Assembly (NCBI RefSeq): GCF_029203305.1
Contig: NC_089463.1
Coordinates: 1 to 64,000 of the forward strand
DNA: 64,000 bases
Reading direction: 5' to 3'
Source of the DNA: Yamadazyma tenuis
Lineage: Eukaryota; Ascomycota; Pichiomycetes; Serinales; Debaryomycetaceae
Shown here piece after piece: positions 36,639 to 46,250 of this stretch (position 1 is its first letter; every line of letters begins with the position of its first letter). Made by a program: the position numbers and the translations under genes. The notes under the pieces were generated by a model. That model worked only from the letters and a program-made list of their open reading frames with translations. It had not been told where the DNA came from and did not search any database.

Positions 36639-38258
36639 TTAACAGACATTTAGGTGCCAGTCAAATTGGTTGCATATATCTTCCCAGTTGGTTATCAGTG
36701 TGCCTTCGGGACTTGATTTCCATGCCATTTGGACAATTGTCCAGCACTTAGAAACATTTGGCACGGGGCAAGACTTGGATATGGTTTCGAATATCCGGCT
36801 TACTTTCTCTCGTTCACGAGTTTTAACACAACATATCCCAGCCATGAGCAAGGGTAAGCAAATCACCACCTGGAACTTGGAGTGGATGAGTCGATCGACC
36901 AATGAAAGAGTTTCCAACACCAAGCACTGGATTTTGGGCTCTACTGGAAGCAATCCTTTGATGTACAAGAACCAGTTGAGTTTACAACACACCCGATAAA
37001 GTTCGAACGAGCTCAAGTGGAGAGGTTTCTCGTCCTCTGGGAGAAGAAATACCAACTCTCCATTGGGCTGGGCATCTATTATATTTTGGTATAAAATCCG
37101 GGATTCTGCTTCTATGGAGTTGGAATTCTCCTGTTTGTGCATGTCATTGTGTTTGCACATTCTCCTGATTTGAACCTTTAAGTTAATGAGCTCCCCCAAA
37201 AGTGTGTAAATCGGCCGGTTACATCCTTGAAGGGAGTCTATTCCATAAGCAACTTCAGTCATTTTGAAATTTTCATGGTTGAACGTTCTGTTGTATTCTT
37301 CCATGGACACGAGAGTTCCGTTTTTAGCAGAGTCCGAAGACATGATATCATGATACTGAAAGCTTGAGACCAAAAACCTTACATCATTTGAGTAGTGGAA
37401 AGACTCACAAAGCTGTTGGATACCCCCGTACTCCTTAATGCTATTATAGCAATTCAGCAAGAATTTTGCCCAGTTCTGAGTATCTCCATTACAAATGTTA
37501 TATCCTACCAAAATCAAATAGTAGCATATCTGAAAGTAGTAGTTGAGCTTAGACATTTGCTCCGGGTTGTTGAAGTTCTGCTTAAACTTTATGACAGAAT
37601 TATACAAGTAGTTGGACACTTGTTTGTCTACTTTCTTCCCTTTGTAAAAAAATCCGCCCCAAGCTGCCATTATCAATGCAAATGCCTCATCATGATGCGC
37701 CAACGGTAAGAAAAGTTCATTAAAATAGTTGAACTTGGAAACACAAAGAATGTCAGTGACATGGGACCTGAAATACTCTAGATAGAGCAAACCGGTTTTA
37801 TCAAGAAATAAGCTTAAGGAAGAGGATGGAGATAGGAGAAACATGGGCTCAAAAGAATCAGTTACCTTCGGAGTCCATACCTCTAAAGAGTTTGTGATTT
37901 GTTCCAACGGTTCTCTTTCACCTCCTGACACTTCGATAACAACAGGTCCGCTAATGAGAGACCAATTGGCCGGAGACCGTTCAATTTTCTTCAAATTGGA
38001 CCCACTAGTCCCATCACGGTTGTAGCAGCATTGGTATCCCCTGAGGACACATAACCCACAAGAAGGGCTCTTTTCATCGCATTTTCTCCTGCGCTTTCGG
38101 CATAATAGGCAGCCATTCCTGGATCTTGCTTTATCTCCCACAATGTTCTTGATATGCACCTTCCGCTGAGATATCTTGGGGGAAAGTCGAGGTTCATCAA
38201 TATGCTTTAAACACCTTCTCTTCACGGGGTTGAGCGAACCATCTAGAACTGAAAACAT
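36639..38258 (-). CDS. Zn2Cys6 transcription factor
   Basis: A 539-residue regulator with the zinc cluster at about residues 50-77 (GCLLCRKRRRKC, CGLCVLRGYQC, standard spacing), preceded by a basic stretch. An additional cysteine follows the sixth ligand directly (QCCYN). The remainder has scattered hydrophobic helices typical of fungal regulators but no domain I can name. Its 3' neighbour and 5' neighbour are on the same strand: another regulator 486 bp downstream and a class II aldolase 116 bp upstream. The target genes are unknown. Confidence 0.87.
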   Translation of the reverse strand: MFSVLDGSLNPVKRRCLKHIDEPRLSPKISQRKVHIKNIVGDKARSRNGCLLCRKRRRKCDEKSPSCGLCVLRGYQCCYNRDGTSGSNLKKIERSPANWSLISGPVVIEVSGGEREPLEQITNSLEVWTPKVTDSFEPMFLLSPSSSLSLFLDKTGLLYLEYFRSHVTDILCVSKFNYFNELFLPLAHHDEAFALIMAAWGGFFYKGKKVDKQVSNYLYNSVIKFKQNFNNPEQMSKLNYYFQICYYLILVGYNICNGDTQNWAKFLLNCYNSIKEYGGIQQLCESFHYSNDVRFLVSSFQYHDIMSSDSAKNGTLVSMEEYNRTFNHENFKMTEVAYGIDSLQGCNRPIYTLLGELINLKVQIRRMCKHNDMHKQENSNSIEAESRILYQNIIDAQPNGELVFLLPEDEKPLHLSSFELYRVCCKLNWFLYIKGLLPVEPKIQCLVLETLSLVDRLIHSKFQVVICLPLLMAGICCVKTREREKVSRIFETISKSCPVPNVSKCWTIVQMAWKSSPEGTLITNWEDICNQFDWHLNVC

Positions 38259-38374
38259 ATTTGTTGCAGCTTAGTTAAGGGACAATAATTGGATGATTCG
38301 CGATAAGAGCATTTGAAGTTAGTGTTGATACTATACTATAATAAACAATATACACCCCTACAAATATCTAGACC

Positions 38375-39256
38375 CTAATCCAAAAAGTCAGGATTCAAGG
38401 CCTTCTCCATCTCCAAGTCAGGTTGGAGCTCGGTGTATAACGTGTCGGGGTCTGATGCGCTATATTCCGTATAAGCAGCCTCTTCATCTCCAATGATCTT
38501 CAAAGATTCACCGGGTCTAAGGGCTGCTTCCGCCAACAATTGACATTCACAAGATCTCTCCATCAACGTGTACAAATATGCCGCTTCATCCACCGTCTGG
38601 CCCACGGTGATGAGTCCATGGTTTTGTAAAATGGCTCCCTTACCGTTCCCCACGCTCTTGGCTATTTCAATACCCTCTCTGGCTTCCAACGCCACCCCAC
38701 CAAAATCAGTGTACACCGAGTGGGACTTGTAGAAAGTACAAACGTCCTGGTTGATCATTTCCAAAGGTCTTCCCAAGGCACTGAAAGCCTTTCCGTACGG
38801 AGAGTGGGTATGACAAGCAGCGTGTACGTCAGGCCTAGCTTTGTGGAGGGCCGAGTGGATGGAAAACCCGGCGGCGTTAATGGCAGTTTGGGCACCATCT
38901 GGTAAGATATTGCCGTCTTCGTCAACATGGACCAAGTCCGAAGCTTTGATCAACCCAAAGTGCTTAGCTAACGGATTTATCCAAAAGGTGTTCGGATCAA
39001 CAGGGTCTCTGACGGAAATATGTCCTGCGGTTCCTTCTGTGTATCCCTTTCTGGCAAAAATCCGGAAGGCACCTGCCATATGTTGTTTGATCCATGTTCT
39101 TTCTTGGTGCTTGTCTGTGAACTTAGGGAGTGGGTAAGGATGGTTAAAACCCAAGGCGATGTTATGGGCACCTCTTTCCCCCAAGGCGTAACCCCTGGAC
39201 GTGGTGGGCTCCACGCTGGCAACCGTTCCGTTTTCCGTTTGTGTGATGGTAGACAT
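38375..39256 (-). CDS. Class II aldolase/adducin-domain protein
   Basis: A 293-residue protein made almost entirely of a class II aldolase/adducin head domain. Zinc ligands are recognisable as HTHSPYG and, further on, LQNHGLITVG. KGYTEGTAGHISVRDP and FWINPLAKHFGLIK match fungal members of the family. Bacterial relatives cleave fuculose- or ribulose-phosphates, but fungal cytosolic proteins of this type mostly have unproven substrates. It is the last accessory gene before the conserved core. A Cbf1-type TCACGTGA lies 150 bp upstream. Confidence 0.9.
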   Translation of the reverse strand: MSTITQTENGTVASVEPTTSRGYALGERGAHNIALGFNHPYPLPKFTDKHQERTWIKQHMAGAFRIFARKGYTEGTAGHISVRDPVDPNTFWINPLAKHFGLIKASDLVHVDEDGNILPDGAQTAINAAGFSIHSALHKARPDVHAACHTHSPYGKAFSALGRPLEMINQDVCTFYKSHSVYTDFGGVALEAREGIEIAKSVGNGKGAILQNHGLITVGQTVDEAAYLYTLMERSCECQLLAEAALRPGESLKIIGDEEAAYTEYSASDPDTLYTELQPDLEMEKALNPDFLD

Positions 39257-39729
39257 GCCAGTGATGTTTGGGAAAACTGTGATTGCAAACGGTTTTTATA
39301 TGCGATTTTTTGCGTGAGAGCGGGAGGTACTGGATTAGGGAATAGCGCTTATCAATTCCGCTGGAAACACGGAACCGAGTTGCTCAACCGAAGCACCTGC
39401 GAAATCACGTGAATGAATCCATTAGCATGGCTGTCAATGACGCATACTGTTGATTATCTGGAGGATGATGCTTAAGGATGACCTTGGCACTTATGTAATA
39501 CACATTCACTGCATACTTCAGTCATGGTCGTTTTTTTAGGCCTAAAAAAGCCTATTTTTACCCCAAAAAATCGTCAAGTACATCCCATACGCCCGAATTC
39601 ACTCCCAATACTCCTTGAACCATTCTGAATCGAACCATCTTCACCAAAAATCCTAATACTCCCACTAGCCAAATTTTACGCTAATCTACATATTCGCAGT
39701 CGAATCGAAAATGAAAAATCTCGCTTCAC
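39257..39729. promoter_or_regulatory. Divergent promoter at the accessory/core boundary
   Basis: A 473-bp region between the aldolase and PER1. It contains TCACGTGA at 39405-39412, a perfect E-box palindrome of the Cbf1 type. It also has an 18-bp perfect palindrome at 39532-39549 (TTTTTTAGG and its complement) that could form a hairpin. Confidence 0.5.
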
Positions 39730-39788
39730 ATGAACCTTCTTATTTGGTTGACCCTATTTCTTTACACCGTGGAAGCTTCTCCTGGTGA
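39711..39788 (+). promoter_or_regulatory. uORF overlapping the PER1 start
   Basis: An ATG 19 bp before the PER1 ATG opens a 25-codon frame in another register that ends at TGA inside PER1. If the leader includes it, scanning ribosomes meet it first. Confidence 0.45.
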
Positions 39789-40788
39789 CAAGCTAAAACG
39801 GTTCAAGAGATGTTTTCGCCAGTGCAAGCTTGTCAATTGTGTGGTGGGGACCTATGATTCTGAATGGGAGTTCACACCCTTTAATGAACATCTCAAGGTG
39901 CTATACTGGACGTGCGATCAGGATTGTGATTATCAATGCCAGAGAATCATAACTGCCGAAAGAAGGCATAAAAACAAGAATGTATTGCAGTTCCATGGCA
40001 AATGGCCCTTTCATCGGGTGTACGGGATTCAGGAACTCGTTTCAATGGTATTTTCAATTGGCAATCTCATCCCGCATGCCATTGGATTAAAGAAATTGCT
40101 CCAACAACTAAAAACCAGCACCTCCCACCAAGCCACCACGCAGACCGCAGTACTTATAGCCCTGTGTGTGATCACATGCTGTGCCTGGGTGTTTCTGTCC
40201 ATTTTCCATGTGAGAGACTTCTTGTTAACTGAGCGACTCGATTACTTTTTTGCGGGCTTGACGGTATTGAGTGGATTATATGCCATAACAAGTCGATATT
40301 TCCGGCTTTTTGAACCAGAAAACTTGATCAAGCTTGTCAGCAGTACTGTTTTGTTCATTTCCGTATACTCGATGCATGTATATCGACTTGTGACTGATTG
40401 GCTGTATACATACAACATGCAAGCCAATGTGATAGTGGGAATCGTGCAAAACTTGTTTATGGTGGCGGTGTGTTTCGGGTTATATTCCCAGTACTATCAC
40501 GATAAAAGCACATCTACAAATAACACCATGTATGCAAAGCGGGTGTTGTGGTCATCGTTTTTCACTCGGTCGGATAAGATCTTCTCGCTATATCCGATAT
40601 TTCTTGGAACCATAGTGATATTGGGAATGTCACTTGAAATCTTCGACTTTCTGCCGGTGTTCCATGATCTAGTTGATGCCCACAGCTTGTGGCATTTGGT
40701 GACAATCATCCCCGCTAGTTACGGATGGTACGAATGGTTAATTTGGGATATTAGAGAAAACATTACTCCAAAGCAAAAAACGCAATAG
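39730..40788 (+). CDS. PER1: GPI-phospholipase A2-like remodelling protein Per1
   Basis: A 352-residue ER membrane protein of the Per1/PGAP3 family, in the CREST hydrolase superfamily, which removes the unsaturated acyl chain from GPI anchors. It has a signal peptide (NLLIWLTLFLYTVEAS) and a Cys-rich lumenal part (RCFRQCKLVNC, WTCDQDCDYQC). The conserved KWPFHRVYGIQELVSMVFSIGN follows, then about seven membrane segments, with late SLWHLVTIIPASYGWYEWLIWDI carrying the conserved His. Length matches yeast Per1 (about 357). An out-of-frame upstream ATG at 39711 overlaps the start. It is convergent with DPH5, with 64 bp between stops. Confidence 0.93.
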   Translation: MNLLIWLTLFLYTVEASPGDKLKRFKRCFRQCKLVNCVVGTYDSEWEFTPFNEHLKVLYWTCDQDCDYQCQRIITAERRHKNKNVLQFHGKWPFHRVYGIQELVSMVFSIGNLIPHAIGLKKLLQQLKTSTSHQATTQTAVLIALCVITCCAWVFLSIFHVRDFLLTERLDYFFAGLTVLSGLYAITSRYFRLFEPENLIKLVSSTVLFISVYSMHVYRLVTDWLYTYNMQANVIVGIVQNLFMVAVCFGLYSQYYHDKSTSTNNTMYAKRVLWSSFFTRSDKIFSLYPIFLGTIVILGMSLEIFDFLPVFHDLVDAHSLWHLVTIIPASYGWYEWLIWDIRENITPKQKTQ

Positions 40789-40852
40789 TCGCAGTGGCTG
40801 CAAACTAATTGTATAAATAGTTTTATAGATATCCAGCTTGTGTTATACATAT

Positions 40853-41755
40853 CTACATATCATCATCGTCATCAGGAGGAGGCACATAAGGGGGAGGTTT
40901 GAAGTACTCTTGATCCTCCTCCACAAACTTCTTGAACTTTTCCTTGTCATCGACAAAATCATACAAAAACTCCAACTCCAAATCGTGCACCTGTCTTCCC
41001 AACACAATCAACGAGTGTAAAGGTTCACCTGACTCGTATTTTGTCAACTCTTTGAGAGTGGCAGCTTTGAACTTCTGTTGGGGAGATCCTAATCTTGACA
41101 CACCCACACATGGGGTGTTGGGAGTATAAGCTTGTTGGTTTCTTGATTCCTCAATCTCCAACAATTGTCTTGCAGCCGTCTCAATACTCATGTATCTTGG
41201 AGGATCATAAATCAATCTTCCTCTAGCCATATTCTCGATACTCTGTTCTTTCACCTTAATGTCTAATAACACCAAAGTATGCAACCCAATCTTCCTGTTT
41301 TCCAAGATCTTGTCGTAGAACGAGTCGGGTTTCCAGGAGTCTGTGAAAAACACCAAAGAGACCGTCTGGCCAAACTGGTACAATTGTAATCCACAAGCAC
41401 CTACCGCATTCATTACCGAAGCATTGTGTATGGTCTCAATCTTAATTCCCAACTCTCTGGCTCTGATGACCAAGTCTGTGTGGGTGGTGGCACCATAAGG
41501 ATCACCAACAACCAAGAAAGCAATGTCATCCTGCTCTGCACCAGCCAAAATTTGGTCCGAGCCTCCTTCCACCAACTCTCTATCTGCCAAAATCACTTCC
41601 CGGCCATAGAAATCCTCCAAGGACTTTTGGTCCGCCTGCATCAATATCGACGTATACGCTTCCAAGTACACCCTCTTGCATTTTTTGACGACCTCCAAGC
41701 CCCTGACGGTGATATCAGATGTGTAGGATAATCCCAACCCGACTAGATACAACAT
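40853..41755 (-). CDS. DPH5: Diphthine methyl ester synthase Dph5
   Basis: A 300-residue SAM-dependent tetrapyrrole-type methyltransferase that methylates the diphthamide precursor on elongation factor 2. It begins [20 protein letters not shown], the typical Dph5 start, and contains [17 protein letters not shown] and the [20 protein letters not shown] block. The length equals yeast Dph5. An in-frame ATG exists 14 codons upstream at 41797, but it lies 3 bp after the BTS1 stop behind an A-rich run, so 41755 is preferred. The C-terminus is acidic (PPDDDDDM). Confidence 0.95.
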   Translation of the reverse strand: MLYLVGLGLSYTSDITVRGLEVVKKCKRVYLEAYTSILMQADQKSLEDFYGREVILADRELVEGGSDQILAGAEQDDIAFLVVGDPYGATTHTDLVIRARELGIKIETIHNASVMNAVGACGLQLYQFGQTVSLVFFTDSWKPDSFYDKILENRKIGLHTLVLLDIKVKEQSIENMARGRLIYDPPRYMSIETAARQLLEIEESRNQQAYTPNTPCVGVSRLGSPQQKFKAATLKELTKYESGEPLHSLIVLGRQVHDLELEFLYDFVDDKEKFKKFVEEDQEYFKPPPYVPPPDDDDDM

Positions 41756-41800
41756 GTCTACGATATTTTTTTTTTTCAGCCTAGATGAGATGCGCATTTA

Positions 41801-42820
41801 TTAAGTATCACTGAGCTGATGGAGGATTTGAAGGATATAGGTAGAGTCCAGGTTATGGACCGTGGGATCAGTCTCAATCAACTTCCTGGCCATGTTCAAA
41901 CACTCCTTGAGCTTGTTGTTGGTGTACTCGAGGGAATTGGACTCATTGGTCATGAACTTGATCGATTCCGCTATCAAATGATGGCTTTCCAGCAGCTTTC
42001 TCTTTTCAACGCTTCTGTTATAAAGTAACTCATATAATGGCGATGTCATGGAGAACCGTAAACTATGGAGAATCGGGAATGAGAACTTGCCTTCGATCAA
42101 GTCTTCTCCCACCACGCCCTTCATGTGGCTGTACTTATCGCTGGTCAAGTTGAAATAGTCATCTCTCAATTGGTATATTATGCCAATCAAACTAGTCAAC
42201 GCTACATGTTTGGTGGACTTCGACGGCTTGAATGCCTCGAGAACCTTCACCATAATCCGCAACAACCCGCCCGTCTTATCCATAACCATCTCCAAGTACT
42301 CTTCTTCGGTGGGCAAGCGGGGGAGATCCAGCTTATTATCTCTCCAGTAGATATCCACTCCTTGCCCATGATGCAAATTTAACATTTCGTCGGTGATGAT
42401 CTTATTGACTCTTAAGGTGATGAGTTCTTGCTCATGAAGATCCGACGTATACAAGGGGGCCAATTTACTGGCCTTGTCAATTGCCACAAAATACATGTAG
42501 TTGACACAATTGACGGTGGAAGGCACACCAAACTTCAAGTGTGCCGCCAAAGCGCCTCTCCTATACTCCGATGAGTCCTCCACATCGTCTATAATCAACG
42601 AGCAATCGTGAAGCATATCCACCAATTCGTTAAGGCCATTGATCAACCCATCATTGTCGATGCCAAAGTAGAGGTCATTAAAAGCCTTGATAAACACGAT
42701 CCGAATGGCCCGGTTGTTGCCTGGAAGCTTCTGGAGGTATTCATATGGTTCGGTTATTAGTGTAGTCTTGGGATCATGCCTGTCCAACGGCGTGTCATCT
42801 CTGTAGATTAGTTTCTCCAT
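41801..42820 (-). CDS. BTS1: Geranylgeranyl diphosphate synthase
   Basis: A 339-residue all-helical prenyltransferase. The first aspartate-rich motif is IIDDVEDSS and the second is YQLRDDYFNL. KGVVGEDLIEGKFSFPILH is also typical of fungal and animal GGPP synthases. It makes C20 diphosphate from FPP and IPP for Rab prenylation. Length is close to yeast Bts1 (335). Its ATG is 68 bp from the Derlin ATG on the opposite strand, and DPH5 starts 45 bp after its stop. Confidence 0.95.
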   Translation of the reverse strand: MEKLIYRDDTPLDRHDPKTTLITEPYEYLQKLPGNNRAIRIVFIKAFNDLYFGIDNDGLINGLNELVDMLHDCSLIIDDVEDSSEYRRGALAAHLKFGVPSTVNCVNYMYFVAIDKASKLAPLYTSDLHEQELITLRVNKIITDEMLNLHHGQGVDIYWRDNKLDLPRLPTEEEYLEMVMDKTGGLLRIMVKVLEAFKPSKSTKHVALTSLIGIIYQLRDDYFNLTSDKYSHMKGVVGEDLIEGKFSFPILHSLRFSMTSPLYELLYNRSVEKRKLLESHHLIAESIKFMTNESNSLEYTNNKLKECLNMARKLIETDPTVHNLDSTYILQILHQLSDT

Positions 42821-42888
42821 GTTGCGTAGGAGGAATCAGGTGAAACTGATGGTGCGCGCGCTGGCAATTGATTTCCAAACTGACAAGT

Positions 42889-43803
42889 ATGGAAAACCTA
42901 CATGTGTTAATGCAAGGTTTGCCACCAGTATCGCGGTACTGGGCAGGCGGACTCATGTTGGCACACGCAATGGTACAGTTCAAGTTGGTCCCTGGTGCCC
43001 GGTTGGAATTCCTGGTCAGCCGAGCGTTTTCCACTCAACCTTGGCGGGTGATCACCTCATTCTTCTATTATGGTCCTCTTCTGATGAACACTCTCTTCAG
43101 CATTTACAATACAGTACAGTGGCTGAAACTACTAGAGGAGAGTTTTTCTCTCAGCCGGGCCACTTTTCCAGACTCAATTGCGGTATTTGATGAAGAGCAG
43201 CAACAGGTGCTTATGAGGGCCACTCGCAGACTCGAACCTTTGGATTACTTCCACTATTTGGTGCTAATGGCGGTGGCTGTCATTGGATTATCTACATATG
43301 GCCTGTATGTTTTGGGGTATCCGACTCCTATGATGGGAGGCATGTTGTATGAAATACTCACGTACATTCTATGTCGTCGAAACCCGCAACTCCAGGTTGG
43401 GATCTTTGGCATCATCGTCATCAGGGGCATTTATATTCCGTTGATGAGCATGGTCTTCGCTTTGGTGCTGCTGGAGGAATTCAGTATACTTCTTCAGCAG
43501 TTGTCTGCTGAGTCATTTACGATGGGAAGTTTGTGGAACGTGTTAACTACCTTTGCCATATGGAGAGGATTGGTGTGTATTTCGATCGGACATTTCTTGT
43601 GGTTTGTCCATTCGGTGTTGTTTGATACCATCTATGATGACAGGAATAATAAACGGTATAGCTTACGGCATGGTACAGTGAAACGAGTGCAACAGGCACA
43701 GCAGATAAACTATATAGACATGACCAAAACCGTTATGCGTTGGATCATGTTGCCTCCTTGGTACTGGGTGATGATTCACAACATCAAAAGAAGAAGGTAC
43801 TGA
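42889..43803 (+). CDS. Derlin family ER protein (Der1/Dfm1-like)
   Basis: A 304-residue multispanning protein of the Derlin (rhomboid pseudoprotease) family that acts in ER-associated degradation. The N-terminus GLPPVSRYWAGG, then GARLEFLVSRAFSTQPWRVITSFFYYG, matches the conserved Derlin start and the WR motif. Five or six hydrophobic segments follow. The tail is basic (NIKRRRY), without an obvious SHP box of the Dfm1 type. The frame runs upstream to a TTG; the ATG at 42889 is used. It shares a 68-bp divergent promoter with BTS1. Confidence 0.85.
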   Translation: MENLHVLMQGLPPVSRYWAGGLMLAHAMVQFKLVPGARLEFLVSRAFSTQPWRVITSFFYYGPLLMNTLFSIYNTVQWLKLLEESFSLSRATFPDSIAVFDEEQQQVLMRATRRLEPLDYFHYLVLMAVAVIGLSTYGLYVLGYPTPMMGGMLYEILTYILCRRNPQLQVGIFGIIVIRGIYIPLMSMVFALVLLEEFSILLQQLSAESFTMGSLWNVLTTFAIWRGLVCISIGHFLWFVHSVLFDTIYDDRNNKRYSLRHGTVKRVQQAQQINYIDMTKTVMRWIMLPPWYWVMIHNIKRRRY

Positions 43804-43993
43804 ACATATCAGTCAATATTGTGATCCTGGTGAATGGCTGCAAAAGAGTCGCGGGTTACAAGAGGGAGAAGAAAAATCCCGAAAACACAACAATACAAGC
43901 AGATAGCACATCTCCTACATATACAGGTACATGTACCATACGACCTGCTTCAATATATTATCATGTTAATGTGGCTGTAAACAAATAGACCAA

Positions 43994-45280
43994 TCAGTCA
44001 ACCCTAAGAGAATCATATCGCAAAACCGCATTCAACAAAACCTGAAATCCCTCAGCTACTTGTTCGGGTGTCGAATACTCTTCAGGGTTGTGACTGACGC
44101 CATCCTTAGACGGAATAAAAATCATTGATGTGGGGACCACGCCGCTGGTGGCACAGCTATCGTGACCAGCACCACTCACGATCTCCAATACGTTGTCTTT
44201 TCCATATAATTCGACAGCAGCCGACTGAACACACGAAACACAATCAGCATGAAACTCTAACGGGTCAGAAAGCATGACATGTTCGAATTCTACCGATACA
44301 TTTCTGCCAGCTTCGTGGGCAATTTTCTTGAACTCTTCAACACAGTCATCTTTTAATTTGTGCAACGAGTCCTTAATCGGGTGTCTCAAATCCATGACAA
44401 ACTCGGTGGAGTCTGGGATTACATTCACCACTTTGGGGAGTAAGTTCAACACACCCACTGAAAATAGCCCTTCTGCCTTTTTTGCAAGCTCGTTACCTTT
44501 ACAAATCATCTGAGAAGTTGCCAACAACGCATCAGAACGCGCATAGAAAGGTGTTGTTCCCGTATGTGTGGCCTTACCCTTGACATGTACTTTGGTCCAG
44601 TCATAGCCCTGAGCTCCTACCACGATCCCGATCTTTTTGTTTGACTCTTCGAGAATCGGGCCTTGTTCTATGTGAATTTCGAAATGGCACTTTATAGGGT
44701 TTTGCTTGTAATCAACAGGAACATCTCCAATGTAACCAATACGCTCAAGCTCATCTCGAACCGTCACTGGCACATCGTCGGTAATTGACTTCAAGTTGTA
44801 GGTTTCTTGAAGGTCGTGAGCACCAGACCAAACCAAAGAAGACATCAATGACACAGGAAATCGGGCCCCTTCTTCGTTAGTCCAGTTGATTACAGCAATA
44901 GGATACTTGGGAGTGAACCCATTATCTTTGATAGTGCGTAATACCTCCAATCCACATAATACCCCAAGTATTCCATCGTATCTTCCTCCAGTTGGCTGAG
45001 TATCTAAATGAGAACCAATAGCAGTGGGAAGGCCATCCTTTTGACCAGAATAAATAGCAAATATGTTCCCCAACTGGTCTATCTTAACCTTGCAGCCCAA
45101 CGAGTTGACTTCTTTAATAAACCAATCTCTGACCTCCTTATCATCATCACTGAGGGTCAATCTGCACATACCAGTTTGAGTGGGTTCTGGGCCCCATATA
45201 CCTTTGGCACCCCACTGAGCCGTTTGATGAATAGTGTTAATAAGCCTGTGAGGAGTTACTTTCAAATGTTGAAACGACAT
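43994..45280 (-). CDS. PYD3: M20-family N-carbamoyl amidohydrolase (beta-alanine synthase-like)
   Basis: A 428-residue M20 metallo-hydrolase close to Lachancea kluyveri Pyd3, which hydrolyses N-carbamyl-beta-alanine in pyrimidine breakdown, and to allantoate/N-carbamoyl-L-amino-acid hydrolases. Di-zinc site residues are visible in GSHLDTQPTGGRYDGILG, NEEGARFP and FEIHIEQGP, with a late GAGHDSCA and DGVSHNPEEY. The related groups are hard to separate by eye, so the symbol is tentative. It stands convergent with the Derlin gene. Confidence 0.85.
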   Translation of the reverse strand: MSFQHLKVTPHRLINTIHQTAQWGAKGIWGPEPTQTGMCRLTLSDDDKEVRDWFIKEVNSLGCKVKIDQLGNIFAIYSGQKDGLPTAIGSHLDTQPTGGRYDGILGVLCGLEVLRTIKDNGFTPKYPIAVINWTNEEGARFPVSLMSSLVWSGAHDLQETYNLKSITDDVPVTVRDELERIGYIGDVPVDYKQNPIKCHFEIHIEQGPILEESNKKIGIVVGAQGYDWTKVHVKGKATHTGTTPFYARSDALLATSQMICKGNELAKKAEGLFSVGVLNLLPKVVNVIPDSTEFVMDLRHPIKDSLHKLKDDCVEEFKKIAHEAGRNVSVEFEHVMLSDPLEFHADCVSCVQSAAVELYGKDNVLEIVSGAGHDSCATSGVVPTSMIFIPSKDGVSHNPEEYSTPEQVAEGFQVLLNAVLRYDSLRVD

Positions 45281-46250
45281 AGTGTTTCTGGTGAGAACTA
45301 AGTAGGTTTATGTATTTGGAGGTTTATCTTCTGCTGCGAATTTCCGAATCAGGTATTTAGCGTTTCCGCCGTATCGAGAAAGTAGATGCGTTGGCTATTA
45401 ACTTATGGAAGGTATTGGTGAAAGAGTATTCACCGAACACAAAGCTAAGAGTCACCCTGTTGGTATTTGAACTCGTCCATTTACAAAGCTGATGTATCCC
45501 TTTCCTAATTTAATCGGTCGGGAGTAGGGTTAGTAATTGTTATAAGAAACTTAAAGCCGTAGGACCTTGGTGTGTTCCATATACTAGCCTATTTTAGGAT
45601 CTATGTGCCATCTATGGAGACCTGGCCCCGTTACCGGTGAATATTGAAATGCCGGTAGCAGGTTGCAAACGGGAGATGCACGACCCAATAAGAGCTCCCA
45701 CAAGCACCATTAGCGATAGTGGCAGATTGGTCAAAAGGAGGCTAGTGGTCACATTTCTCGAGATTTCGCCTTAATTTACGCCTTTTCTTCCCTTTGAACA
45801 TGTTACCACCGGTAACAAGAACATTTTCATAGGCAAAAGCAATAATTTCCCCATAGCATTGTGTCCCCTGTCGCTTGGACCGACTGCACCGCCACCCACC
45901 GCCCGCGCACCACCAATCTCCTCGCCGTCGCGGTTACTAACACTTCTCACAAAACCACCCCTAGTTCCATATTTTTTGATTTGATGTCGCGCTCCTGCTT
46001 ATTATTTAGTAGTAAACGAGGGAACTTAAATCAAGGCACTCATCAATTTTTTTGAACATACCAGGTTTTTTTCCCTACCGCCACAGGCTCATCGGCATCG
46101 CCCACCCATCCCTCTATACGGTCCGAACATTCCCACCGTGTCCTTGTGCCCGTATCCCCTTGCCCACTCGAACCACTTTCCTTCTCCGTTTCTAGTCACT
46201 TTTTGTGTGTGATCCCTCCCGCTATCTGCGTGGGCACCATTCCATAAAGA
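45281..46250. other. Long divergent intergenic region
   Basis: A 970-bp space between the PYD3-like gene and MUK1. The MUK1 side is very pyrimidine-rich (45860-46240). Inverted repeat TGTTACC-N3-GGTAACA lies at 45801-45817, and GTTACCGGT occurs at about 45630. No gene was recognised. Confidence 0.5.
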
